From assembly GCA_963725145.1 (NCBI GenBank), contig CAVRXL010000003.1, forward strand, positions 372,001 through 436,000: a stretch of 64,000 nucleotides of DNA. Reading direction: 5' to 3'. The position numbers were made by a program, and so were the translations under genes. The DNA comes from DATAEE01 sp963725145 (GTDB lineage Bacteria > Acidobacteriota > Vicinamibacteria > Vicinamibacterales > 2-12-FULL-66-21). Of the stretch, positions 15,923 to 25,097 are shown piece by piece. Every line of letters starts with the position of its first letter. Position 1 is the stretch's first letter. Under the pieces are notes generated by a model. It had not been told where the DNA came from. It saw only the letters and a program-made list of their open reading frames with translations, and did not search any database.

Positions 15923-17698
15923 ATGTCTGAAGATCTGATCGCGAGAATCCGCAAACTGCTCGAGCGTCCGTGGTACCGGCAGCCGCGCCTGCTGGCGATG
16001 AGGCGCCTCATCGACATCCGCGACGAGCTTCGTGCCAAGAACCTTCACGACACGGAGGAGCCGCCGCTCGAGCGCCAGGCCATTCCACCGAATCTCAGTC
16101 CCGCGCTGCGGGAAGCGCGAACGACCGACGGCACGTCCAACGATCTGCAGTTCCCTCAGATGGGCGCCGTCGGACGATGCTTCGGCCGCAACGTCCCGCT
16201 CGAGCACGTGTTTCCCGACACGCCGAACCTGCTCGTCCCGAATCCGCGCGTCGTGAGCCGGGAGCTGATGACGCGCGACGCCTTCCAGCCCGCGACGATC
16301 CTCAACCTCCTCGCCGCCTCGTGGATCCAGTTCATGGTCCACGACTGGTTCGTGCACGACCGCTCAAAAAGCGACAGCCTCGACATCCCGACGGCGTCCG
16401 GAGACGACTGGGGGGCCCCGAGCATCCGCGTGCCGCGATCGGTTCCGGTCGCGAAGCCGGCGGGATCGAAGCGGCCGCCGGCGTACGCGAATCTGAACAG
16501 CCATTGGTGGGACTCCTCGCAGATTTACGGCTGCGACGAGGCGATGTCGGCCAAGCTCCGGACGAAGATCGGCGGCAGGCTCCGGATCGAGCCGACCGGG
16601 CTGCTGCCGATCGATCCGGACACCGGCGTGCACTTCAGCGGGTTCACCGACAACTGGTGGATCGGGCTGGCGATGCTCCATACGCTCTTCACCCTGGAGC
16701 ACAACCACATCTGCGATCTCCTGGCTGCGCAGAATCCCGCGTGGACCGACGATCAGCTCTTCGCGAAGGGTAAGCTGATCAACTCGGCGATCATGGCGAA
16801 AATCCACACGATCGAGTGGACACCGGCCATCCTGCCCCACCCCATCATCAAGACCGCGCTGAACGTGAACTGGTCCGGCCTCGCCGGCGAGGACGTCCAG
16901 GACGTGCTCGAGTTCCTCGACGACAAAGAGCTGCTCGGCGGCATCGTCGGCTCGAAGGCGGACCACCACACCGCGCCGTACTCGCTCACCGAGGAGTTCG
17001 TCGCGGTCTACCGCATGCATCCCCTCATGCCGGACGACTATGCGTTCCACTCGCTTGCCACGGGACGCCTGCTCGAGAAGCGCGCCTTGAACGAGATCGC
17101 CGGCCAGCGCACCCCGGCCATAGCCGAGCGCATCACGATGCCGGATCTCTTCTACTCCTTCGGCACCTGTCATCCAGGCGCCCTGCGGCTGCACAACTTT
17201 CCCCGTCACCTGCAGAATCTCACGCGCGACGACGGGGAGCGGCTGGATCTCGCGGCGGTCGACATCCTCCGCGATCGCGAGCGCGGCGTGCCGCGCTACA
17301 ACCAGTTCCGGCGGCTGATCAACAAGGACCCGGTGAAGTCCTTCGACGAGCTGACCGACAACGCGACCTGGCGCAAGCAGATCAAGGACGTCTACAACGG
17401 CGACCTCGAGAAAGTCGATCTGATGACCGGGCTCTACGCCGAGCCGCTGCCGGACGGCTTCGGCTTCAGCGAGACGGCGTTTCGGGTGTTCATCCTGATG
17501 GCGTCACGGCGCTTGAAGAGCGACCGCTTCTTCACGGACGACTGGCGGCCGGAGATTTATACCGAGTTCGGTCTGGATTACGTCAGGAAGAGCTCGATGT
17601 TGACGGTCCTCGCGCGCCACTATCCGCACCTGGCGCCGGCGCTCCAGGGCGTCAAGAACGCGTTCCATCCGTGGAAGCCGGTCGAGGGGCCGAAATAG
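15923..17698 (+). CDS. Haem peroxidase family protein, alpha-dioxygenase-like
   Basis: This 591-residue protein belongs to the animal/COX-type haem peroxidase family. The distal His is in WIQFMVHDWFVHD (His140), the block TLFTLEHNHICDLL corresponds to the conserved substrate-channel helix, and YRMHPLMPDD carries the proximal His366 with a Tyr three residues before it (Tyr363). In plant fatty-acid alpha-dioxygenases the catalytic Tyr likewise sits three residues before the proximal His, and the distal-proximal distance is about 225 residues; here it is 226. I therefore infer conversion of a fatty acid to its 2-hydroperoxide. No signal peptide is visible. It ends the reductase-cytochrome-peroxidase run. 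Confidence 0.88.
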   Translation: MSEDLIARIRKLLERPWYRQPRLLAMRRLIDIRDELRAKNLHDTEEPPLERQAIPPNLSPALREARTTDGTSNDLQFPQMGAVGRCFGRNVPLEHVFPDTPNLLVPNPRVVSRELMTRDAFQPATILNLLAASWIQFMVHDWFVHDRSKSDSLDIPTASGDDWGAPSIRVPRSVPVAKPAGSKRPPAYANLNSHWWDSSQIYGCDEAMSAKLRTKIGGRLRIEPTGLLPIDPDTGVHFSGFTDNWWIGLAMLHTLFTLEHNHICDLLAAQNPAWTDDQLFAKGKLINSAIMAKIHTIEWTPAILPHPIIKTALNVNWSGLAGEDVQDVLEFLDDKELLGGIVGSKADHHTAPYSLTEEFVAVYRMHPLMPDDYAFHSLATGRLLEKRALNEIAGQRTPAIAERITMPDLFYSFGTCHPGALRLHNFPRHLQNLTRDDGERLDLAAVDILRDRERGVPRYNQFRRLINKDPVKSFDELTDNATWRKQIKDVYNGDLEKVDLMTGLYAEPLPDGFGFSETAFRVFILMASRRLKSDRFFTDDWRPEIYTEFGLDYVRKSSMLTVLARHYPHLAPALQGVKNAFHPWKPVEGPK

Positions 17699-17710
17699 AA
17701 AAGGGGACAG

Positions 17711-19078
17711 TCACTGGCGGATCTGGATCGGCGCCTCCGCGACGATGTCGCCAAACGTCGCACGGAGAACCGCCTGCCGCGCGTCGAGCGGGACATCGAA
17801 GAGGAGCTCGCAGTCGCGAGTGGTCTCGCCGCTCAGGGCCTCGTTCAGCCCGCCCACCGGCGCGCGAGCCGAGCCGTCGAGGACCAGCCGGAACTGGCCA
17901 TCGCCGACGTTTACCGGGTACCGCCCGCGGTTCTGCACGCGGAGGCGGACCGTCAACGTGAACTTGTGCGCGTACCGGCGGAGAACCGCCGATCGAAGCC
18001 CGCACGTCAGGTCACCGACGCGCATGTCCGCGCGGGCGGGATCGATCGGAACAGAAACGGTCGCGCCGCCGGCGCGTCGCGCCGCCCGATCCTGCTCGGG
18101 CGTCGGGCCGTTGCGGCCGGTCAGATCGAGCGGGACGTCGCCCGTCTCGGTCCCTAGGCTGATTCGCAGCATGGCCGCCGTCGCCTGCGGAGGAAGCTCG
18201 AACGTGATCGTTCCTTCCTTGTCAGTCTGAGCGGGAATCACCTCGCCCGGTGCGCTCGCCGGCGCCCGTTGCTCTCCACCCACCGCCAGTCGGAAGGACC
18301 TTGCGGAGAATTCGCCGGGGTACCGGCTGTTGTTCGTTAGGCGCATACGGAGGGTGAGCGTGGAGCCAGCGCTGTGTGGCTGGATGCCAGCCTCCAGAAT
18401 TTCGAAGAGGCCCTCGCCGAGCTCCGCCTCTCCTCCAGCGGGCAGCGTGACCTGTGTGGCGGCCGTCGAAGCGAACGATTTCTCATCCGGCGGACGCGTC
18501 GTGCCGCTGTAGACGAGCGCCACGATCGCGGCCACGACCGCGGCGGCGACGAGGAGAGCAACGAAGGGCCGGCGGCTCACGCGCAGTTCCGGCGACTTCA
18601 TCGGGACGTCCGGACCGCGCCGAGCCTCGGGCCGAAGGGCTGCCGCCAGGCGCTCGACGTCCGACTCCCACTCCTCGTCGTTCAGCGCGAACGCGTTGCG
18701 GATCGCGAGCGGCTCGAGTGGTTTCGGCAGCTCCGCCGCGCGCGGCATGTCCGCGCCTTCCACCAGAATTGGAATCAGGCGAACGTTGCGTCCGAGCGCC
18801 TCCACGATCTCACGGCGCACGTGATCGTCCGGATCGTCGAGCCGCCGCGCGCCGTTCCGGTTGGTCACCGAGAGCCACTGGTTCCCGATGATGGCGAGGA
18901 ACACTTCGCACGACCCGATGGCGCGCGACATCGCCTGCACGAAGTTCTCACCAGGCCCGATGGCCTCGTGATCCAGAAAGACCTCTTCGCTGCCGAATCG
19001 CGCCGACAACGCGTCGCGGAGGCGGCCGGCGTGGCCGGAAGCGTCTTCCCGTCGATAGCAGATGAAGATGCGGGGCAC
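17711..19078 (-). CDS. TIR domain protein with membrane anchor and two C-terminal beta domains
   Basis: The 455-residue protein opens with a TIR domain (about 1-150): FICYRREDASGHAGRLRDAL, then EVFLAIIGNQWL and DDHVRREIVEAL. Glu90 in the last segment aligns with the catalytic Glu of NAD-cleaving TIRs such as SARM1 (WVxKE), so NADase activity is possible. A hydrophobic helix at about 170-190 (PFVALLVAAAVVAAIVALVY) anchors it, followed by two related beta-sandwich-like domains (about 205-325 and 340-455; both contain the pattern LTxRxRxxNxxRYP). These would lie on the other side of the membrane. GTG start at 19078 overlaps the SLOG stop by one base (TAGTG). Confidence 0.88.
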   Translation of the reverse strand: MPRIFICYRREDASGHAGRLRDALSARFGSEEVFLDHEAIGPGENFVQAMSRAIGSCEVFLAIIGNQWLSVTNRNGARRLDDPDDHVRREIVEALGRNVRLIPILVEGADMPRAAELPKPLEPLAIRNAFALNDEEWESDVERLAAALRPEARRGPDVPMKSPELRVSRRPFVALLVAAAVVAAIVALVYSGTTRPPDEKSFASTAATQVTLPAGGEAELGEGLFEILEAGIQPHSAGSTLTLRMRLTNNSRYPGEFSARSFRLAVGGEQRAPASAPGEVIPAQTDKEGTITFELPPQATAAMLRISLGTETGDVPLDLTGRNGPTPEQDRAARRAGGATVSVPIDPARADMRVGDLTCGLRSAVLRRYAHKFTLTVRLRVQNRGRYPVNVGDGQFRLVLDGSARAPVGGLNEALSGETTRDCELLFDVPLDARQAVLRATFGDIVAEAPIQIRQ

Positions 19079-19665
19079 TACAACGTCGAAACCTCGTGGA
19101 CCTGAAGCCCCCGGCGTTCAGCCTGGTCGCGAAACTGCGCCGTAAAGTCGTTCGGGCCCCGCGACTCTCCGTTCCAGACGACGACCGCCGAGGCGGGGAC
19201 GCCGATCTGCCCGTGCAGCGTCCCGGCTTCGTTGAACACCGCGTGATTGGCCGCCTCGTAGGCGGCGGCGTCTGAGCTCGAGCCGACGATCACGACGTCG
19301 CCAGCGGCGCCGGCTTCCTCGATGACGCGGTCAAACGCCTCTCCCCACGGACCGGGCCGGTCGGTGACGGAGGTCTCCCTGAAACGCGAGGCCTCGAACG
19401 GCAGGACGATGCGCCGGCGAATGTTCAACTCCCCCGCCACGTCGAGGGCGATGAGATCGACGCCGCACGCGGCCGAGCAGACGAGGGCGCTGGCTCCAGT
19501 CTCCACCAGCAGCTTCCGCAGGCGCTGCCGCACGAGCGGGACATTCTCCGCCGGAAAACGCCGGACCGTCGCAGCCGGCGCGTCGATCCGGCGGCCGGCG
19601 AGCGCCACTACCATCCGTCGTACGCCTGCCCTGAGCGAGCGCATGCGAGTCGAAGGGTCATCCAC
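19078..19665 (-). CDS. SLOG-like (Rossmann-type) protein upstream of TIR
   Basis: The 195-residue protein has the layout of SLOG/LOG-type nucleotide-binding domains: MVVALAGRRIDAP, then LVCSAACGVDLIALDVAGEL, then IVLPFEASRFRETS, and VVIVGSSSDAAAYEAANHAVF. In published conflict-system surveys SLOG domains are proposed to sense or process nucleotide signals and are often linked to TIR or other effectors. GTG at 19665 overlaps the preceding stop by 8 bases; ATG at 19644 is an alternative. The family call is by pattern and moderately sure. Its stop shares a base with the TIR start. Confidence 0.7.
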   Translation of the reverse strand: MDDPSTRMRSLRAGVRRMVVALAGRRIDAPAATVRRFPAENVPLVRQRLRKLLVETGASALVCSAACGVDLIALDVAGELNIRRRIVLPFEASRFRETSVTDRPGPWGEAFDRVIEEAGAAGDVVIVGSSSDAAAYEAANHAVFNEAGTLHGQIGVPASAVVVWNGESRGPNDFTAQFRDQAERRGLQVHEVSTL

Positions 19666-22600
19666 GCTCCGTCGATCGGGTCCCCGGCACGAGCTTCTGC
19701 TCCAGGAACTCCAGCTGGGGGACGATCCGGTCGCGGTCTTCCTTCGCGAACCCGGCCTGCATCAACCGCCGGAAGAACAGGAACTGCGTCCGCACCGAGT
19801 CCCGCTGTCGCGCCGTGATGCCCCGGGAAAGCGCCCTCTTGAATTTCTGAAGAATGCCGTCGCGCGTCTTGTCGTCCAACTGCCCCTCCATGAGCGCCTG
19901 GAGCAGCATCTGGTCGGCGACCACGACCAGGCTGAAGAAGTCGGTGTTCGAGCTCGCGAGCCCGTCGGCCATCGTCCTGAGCTCTTTGAGGGACGCTGCC
20001 ACGCCGGCGCGCGCGTCGTCTTTCTTTGGCGACCCGTTGTCCCGCCAACTCAGCACGAGATCCGCCGCGATCTGGTTGCCGAGCGGGAACGCGTCGCCCG
20101 CGCCGTTTGCTCGAGACATATCGTAGGCGTTCTTGTACGCGTCCCTCATCTCTTCGAGCGCCTTGCGTCGGAGTTTCGCGTCGCGCGCCACCCCAATCGC
20201 CCGCCGCTTCATCAACCCGCCGAGCAGGGCATATCTCTCGGACGTCGGCCCCAGGTCGATGAGGTGTCGCAGAATCTTCTCGGCATGCTTGAGCAGTTCA
20301 GACACCTTCTTGTCGTCGGCCGGTTCCGCTTCGAGGAGTCTGCCGGCCCATCGCACCTTGCAGTTGGCGAGCTGTTCCAGGGCGAGGATGGGAGCGCTGG
20401 CTCGTTCGGCTTTCAGCACGCGCTCGTAGTATTCGACCGCCCGCTCGAAGTCGCCCAGCTCCGCAAACGCCAGCGCGGCCAGCGCGCACACGTCAGCCGA
20501 CTGCCACCACGCCGCGGGCGTCTTCGATTCTCGCTCCGCGAGGGCCGCCAGCAGCTTTTCGCCGGCTGCGTCCTGCTGCCGCGCCTTGGGCACCAGGCTC
20601 TGGAGCCAGATCGACAGCTCGCTGTCCGACACGAACACGTCGTCCTGGGGCTGACCGCGGCCAGCCGTCAGGGAGAACGAGGGATCGCCATAACACTGGT
20701 ACGCGCCCCAGGTGTTGGTGTCGCCGTGCTCGAAGTATGTGTCCCGGCGCGCCTGCAGAATCGCGTTTCCGTACAGCTCACCGTCGAGCATCCGCCGGTA
20801 GAAGGAGCTGGCAAACGTCTTCGCCGCGCCGTCGTCAACCTCCCAACCGGCCGCGACGACGGCGCGAGCGCCCATCTTGACGAATTGCGTCGCGAGGTTT
20901 GCGGCGAGCTTGTGAAACGGCACATGCACTGACGAGTCGCCGCGCGTCTGGCCGAGGTGGCAGCAGTTGATGAACACGAGCTGGGGCACGTGCCGGAGCT
21001 GGTCGGCCTCTGCCGACGTGAAGAACATCCCGTTGTCGAGCACGAGACCGCTCACCGCTTCCTTCCCCCCTTCTGGCGTGAACTCGAAGACGCCGTGCGC
21101 GGCGAGGTGCAGGATTCGCCACGGCCTGTCGTGCAACGCCGACAACACGGCCATGGGCTGTGCCGCTTCTTCGAGCAGGAGCTCCACCTCGTACCCGCCG
21201 ACGTCGGTCAGCAGACCTGCGACCGTGGCCGCTTCCGCGGCCGCCCCGGCCAGCGACGGGAACCTCGGATCTGCGACGATCGGATTACCGACCACCAGCG
21301 CGGTGTTGCCTGTCGAGCGCAGCACGTGCTGGCGTTCGTCCGGAAGCAACAGCTGGCGGATCATCCCGCCGGAGATCGAGAGCGGCTCCGCCATGCGATC
21401 GAATCCGTCGTGCATCAGCTCCCAGGGCAGCGCCGCCGCTTCGGCGTTCATCATGATCGCCAGCTTGTGTTGATCCGGCGCGTAGGACTTGAAGTCGTTC
21501 GGCACGAGCAGCTCGAAGAGCGTTTGCCCGACCTTCCGGTCGTTGGCCGTCGTTTCGATCGCCTGCTGGACGAACCCCTCGACGAGACCACGCTGTGTGG
21601 GGCGCAGCCTGGACACCGCGCGGGCAGCCTGCGTCACCGCCTCGAACTGAAGGGATCCGTCCTTGTCGCTCGTCACCCTGATGCGCTGCCACCACGCCGC
21701 CGCCTGCTCGAATCGCACGCGGCGCTGGCCTTCTCTGCCTCCAGTCAGCAGATCGTCGACCAGATAACTCTCGAATTCTGGCGCGCGCGAAAGCCCCTTG
21801 AGCGCATGCAGGGCTTCGATCGCCCGATCCTCGTACAGCTCGAGGATGTCGACCTGATCGATCCGGGCCGTCAGTGAATCGGATCCGTCATCGTCGGTAC
21901 CGGTCTGAACGGCGTGGTGCAGTCGCTGGTTCGCCTGAAGAACGGCGCGCAACAAGGCTCTGACGCAGTCCGCCAGCGAAAGACCGCCGTCTCCGGACCC
22001 CACGAGGATCGCGGTGACCGGGGCGGGAACGGTTCGCTCGGGCGAGTCCCCTTCCCGCTGCCGCCGGCGCCGTTCGCGCCCGACGCACTCCGCGCCGTAC
22101 AGGGTCAGCGCATGCCCCAGCGTGGAGGTCAGCGACCCTGGCGTGAGCTCGCCGACGATCCCCAATCCGGCGATGATCGCTCCGGGATGAATGGACAGGT
22201 CGCCTGGCGTCGGCTCGTTGACGACGACGACACCCGTGTTGATCGGCCCCGGGTAGAGCTCCATGCGAAGAAGCTCCGACAGGCGGCCGTTGAGGCGGGC
22301 GTCGAGATACGCTTCGGCGGCGACGATCACGTCGCGGTGATAGTGGCTGGCCAGCACGGGCGATCGGGCATTCGTCAGGTTGTCGTGCACGACCCGCACG
22401 GCGATCCGGCCCTGGGATGGCCGCGTCTCTTCCTCGACGCGGCGGCCGCCGAGCGCGTCGGATACCAGCTCCGCTTCGTCGGGGACCATCGCCGGCAGCC
22501 GCTCCCGCATCTCGAACCGTGCGTCCGCTCCACGCCGCACCGGCGGGGTGATCGGAAGCTTGGAGGTGGATCCCGTGTGCAGCAGATCCACGATGGCCGG

Positions 22601-25084
22601 GAAATGACGCCGATCGTTCGCGAGATCGCCGTGCGAGGCGTTCATGAAATAGGCCGGGATGCCCTTGGGGATGCCCGTCTCCCACAGAACCCGCCCATCC
22701 CCGCGACCGGTGGCAATCACCTTGACGCGCCGCCCCTCGGGCGCGCCTTCATCGATCTCGAGATCGCAGGCGGTCTCGTCCGCGACGCCCGCAACGTACA
22801 CGACGCGTGACGGCTCGAGCTGGCTCTCGCGGATGAGCGCCGCGAACGTTTTTGCCTTCTCGAGCGCCGCACGGGCAGGCACCGACCACCGGAAGCCGGC
22901 CGACTTGGACGAAGCGACTCCCGAGCCGAACAGCCCGCGGCTCTGCGGCGCGTCGAGCTCGAGCAGCCGCTCCCACACGGCATGGTCGAACAGATCGAGC
23001 GTGCCGGCGTGCGGGAGCAGATTGAGCGCCCCGTCGAAGCCGGCGATGGTCTCGAGGAGCCCGGCGTGATCGCCTCGCAAATCCACGAGGGCCAGTTTCC
23101 TGACGAGCGAGTCTCTGCCGAGCAGCATGGCGGCAATCGAATGCGACCCGCCGTTGGGCGTGCCCAGCATGATGAAGCGCGCGCCCGGATGCTGGAGCAT
23201 GCGATCCCACGTGGCCCGCCCCTCGCGAGTCGCCAGCATCGCCCGGACCACGAGACCGCCCATGGAGTGCGCGAGGAGGCGCACAGGCTGGTGGGCGCGC
23301 CCGGCGGCCAGCACTTTCTCGTCGAGCGCCTTCCGCAATTTTTCGGCTGAGTCCCCGATCGACTGGCGCCAGTCGTACGGAAACGGCACGACCTCGTGCG
23401 ACTGAGCGAGATGCTTGCAGAGCGCCGCATACCCCATCGCGACCAGTCCGGTCGCCTTGACGCCGCGCGCCTGCGTCGAGATTCGTGACAGGCCGCCCCG
23501 GGCGAGCTCGAGGATGTTCACCCAGACAGCCTGGTCGGCCAGCGATAGCTGCGATCCCATGATGCCCGGCAGCACGAACACCACGGGCTGCGACAGCGCC
23601 GCGCGCTTGACGTAATCGGCCGACGTCACCACCGACGGGTTGGCCTGGAGCGTCCGGAACTCGGTGCTGGATCCGGTGAGCGCCGACACGAGCCGGCGGG
23701 CGGTGTCCGGCCGGGCGAAATAGTGGAAATGGGTCACCTGATCGCCCGTATCGATCCAGTAGGAAATCGGCTTGGTGCGTTCGATGCCGCCGAGCATGGC
23801 CGGCGTGTTCACGACGAGATCGTGATCGTCGCGATAGTAGAAATCGGTCACCAGCGTCTTGAGCCGGCCGAACACGCCGGTGCCCGCAAGATCGCCGCCG
23901 AGGACGTGGAGATCAGCCGCCGTTCGCACGTCCGGGCGGTTGAGCATCCGCACGAGCGGCGAGGTCGGCATCATCGCCTCGAGGCCTGGCAGGTCCTGCG
24001 GTTCGGTGCGCTTCTTGAGCACGCCGGCGAGGAGGCCGGTGAGTCCCTCGTAAACCGGGTTCGCCTTCAGCCCCGGAATCATCGAGGCGAGATTGACCAG
24101 CATCGAGAAGTACCGATCCAGCCGCTGGTCGGCCAGCGTCGTCCCTCGAGCAGGACAGGCGACGCGAACGAACCGTGTGACGCGCAGCCGGGAGCCCTCG
24201 AGTACCTGTGAAAGATCTTCGAGCGCGTCGCGATCGCTGGATCGGTCGGCCTCGTCGAACATCTCCAGATCGTCGGGCGTAAACGGCGCCGCGCCCACAC
24301 GCATGCCTCGCGCGAGAAGCTCGCCGACCAACCCGCCGCGCGAGTGGGACACGATGTGAAGCGCGTGTTCCCTGCCGAGCACCTTCTTGAGCTCTTTCGC
24401 GAGCTTCAACGCGTTCTCGACCGGGCTTTCGGTCAGCGTCCGGTGCTGATAACCAAGTACCCGGCCGTCATAGAACTCGAACAACGACTTGATCAGCGCC
24501 CCCGACTGCGTTTTCCAGAGCTCCGAAAAGCTCCCCGATGTCGAAGAGGCGGTGCCGTGGAGAAACAGCAGGACCGGGCCGGTGCCACCCAGCGGGGATA
24601 CCGGCCGGAGAGCCGTGGCGTCGTCCAGCGAGCAGCGATAGAGGCCCGGTCCCGGCTGAAGCTTTCCTTCGACGTGCTCGGCGGCAAAATCGGTGATCTT
24701 GCCGGGGATGTCGAGCCCGAGCACCTTCAGCGCTTTGATCGCCCATCCTCCCATCGCCCTGCTGGCCGGACCGATGGACAGCTGGGATGGCAGGTGAACC
24801 GTGTCTCCGAGCGGCCCGCGCTGAGACCGGCGCACGAGATCCTGAGGCACGTTCTCCACGCGACTCCAGATCCGCAAGCCATCCTGCAGCTCGATCTCGA
24901 CGACGTCGTCGGGCCGTAACCCTTCGAGAGAGATCTCGGCGCCGCCCGCGCGAGCGCTGTGCACGAGCGCCGCCCCTTTGACGACGACGGACCCTTTCGG
25001 CAACCCACGCCCCAGCTCGGACGGCTCGGGACGCGGATCGGGAGCTCCGTTGACCTTCAGCGTGACTTTGTCGGGCGTCGCCAT
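19658..25084 (-). CDS. Giant alpha/beta-hydrolase x2 - CHAT protease - TPR fusion
   Basis: About 1808 residues with at least four parts. (1) A lipase-like fold with FLHGTASS near 175 and nucleophile motif SHSRGG (Ser248). (2) A second, LCAT-like hydrolase with VFVLPGIMGSQLS near 502, FPYDWRQS near 568 and AHSMGGLV (Ser607), then LGTPNGGS. (3) A region at about 890-1060 that I cannot name, with a loose resemblance to M17-peptidase N-terminal domains. (4) A CHAT caspase-like domain at about 1205-1460 with LPWELMHDG, catalytic His1330 in HLAAHG and Cys1375 in FINCCHLG. (5) A TPR-like tail from about 1500. No signal peptide. ATG at 25084 is chosen because GGAG precedes it; GTG at 25096 is possible. 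It lies 13 bases after the C11-fusion gene. Confidence 0.88.
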   Translation of the reverse strand: MATPDKVTLKVNGAPDPRPEPSELGRGLPKGSVVVKGAALVHSARAGGAEISLEGLRPDDVVEIELQDGLRIWSRVENVPQDLVRRSQRGPLGDTVHLPSQLSIGPASRAMGGWAIKALKVLGLDIPGKITDFAAEHVEGKLQPGPGLYRCSLDDATALRPVSPLGGTGPVLLFLHGTASSTSGSFSELWKTQSGALIKSLFEFYDGRVLGYQHRTLTESPVENALKLAKELKKVLGREHALHIVSHSRGGLVGELLARGMRVGAAPFTPDDLEMFDEADRSSDRDALEDLSQVLEGSRLRVTRFVRVACPARGTTLADQRLDRYFSMLVNLASMIPGLKANPVYEGLTGLLAGVLKKRTEPQDLPGLEAMMPTSPLVRMLNRPDVRTAADLHVLGGDLAGTGVFGRLKTLVTDFYYRDDHDLVVNTPAMLGGIERTKPISYWIDTGDQVTHFHYFARPDTARRLVSALTGSSTEFRTLQANPSVVTSADYVKRAALSQPVVFVLPGIMGSQLSLADQAVWVNILELARGGLSRISTQARGVKATGLVAMGYAALCKHLAQSHEVVPFPYDWRQSIGDSAEKLRKALDEKVLAAGRAHQPVRLLAHSMGGLVVRAMLATREGRATWDRMLQHPGARFIMLGTPNGGSHSIAAMLLGRDSLVRKLALVDLRGDHAGLLETIAGFDGALNLLPHAGTLDLFDHAVWERLLELDAPQSRGLFGSGVASSKSAGFRWSVPARAALEKAKTFAALIRESQLEPSRVVYVAGVADETACDLEIDEGAPEGRRVKVIATGRGDGRVLWETGIPKGIPAYFMNASHGDLANDRRHFPAIVDLLHTGSTSKLPITPPVRRGADARFEMRERLPAMVPDEAELVSDALGGRRVEEETRPSQGRIAVRVVHDNLTNARSPVLASHYHRDVIVAAEAYLDARLNGRLSELLRMELYPGPINTGVVVVNEPTPGDLSIHPGAIIAGLGIVGELTPGSLTSTLGHALTLYGAECVGRERRRRQREGDSPERTVPAPVTAILVGSGDGGLSLADCVRALLRAVLQANQRLHHAVQTGTDDDGSDSLTARIDQVDILELYEDRAIEALHALKGLSRAPEFESYLVDDLLTGGREGQRRVRFEQAAAWWQRIRVTSDKDGSLQFEAVTQAARAVSRLRPTQRGLVEGFVQQAIETTANDRKVGQTLFELLVPNDFKSYAPDQHKLAIMMNAEAAALPWELMHDGFDRMAEPLSISGGMIRQLLLPDERQHVLRSTGNTALVVGNPIVADPRFPSLAGAAAEAATVAGLLTDVGGYEVELLLEEAAQPMAVLSALHDRPWRILHLAAHGVFEFTPEGGKEAVSGLVLDNGMFFTSAEADQLRHVPQLVFINCCHLGQTRGDSSVHVPFHKLAANLATQFVKMGARAVVAAGWEVDDGAAKTFASSFYRRMLDGELYGNAILQARRDTYFEHGDTNTWGAYQCYGDPSFSLTAGRGQPQDDVFVSDSELSIWLQSLVPKARQQDAAGEKLLAALAERESKTPAAWWQSADVCALAALAFAELGDFERAVEYYERVLKAERASAPILALEQLANCKVRWAGRLLEAEPADDKKVSELLKHAEKILRHLIDLGPTSERYALLGGLMKRRAIGVARDAKLRRKALEEMRDAYKNAYDMSRANGAGDAFPLGNQIAADLVLSWRDNGSPKKDDARAGVAASLKELRTMADGLASSNTDFFSLVVVADQMLLQALMEGQLDDKTRDGILQKFKRALSRGITARQRDSVRTQFLFFRRLMQAGFAKEDRDRIVPQLEFLEQKLVPGTRSTERG

Positions 25085-25097
25085 GACTCTCTCCACG

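Noticed and set aside
19322..20932. 536-codon + strand frame over the SLOG and CHAT-TPR genes
   Set aside because: Arg-rich with no family likeness; the minus-strand CHAT/TPR reading is convincing.
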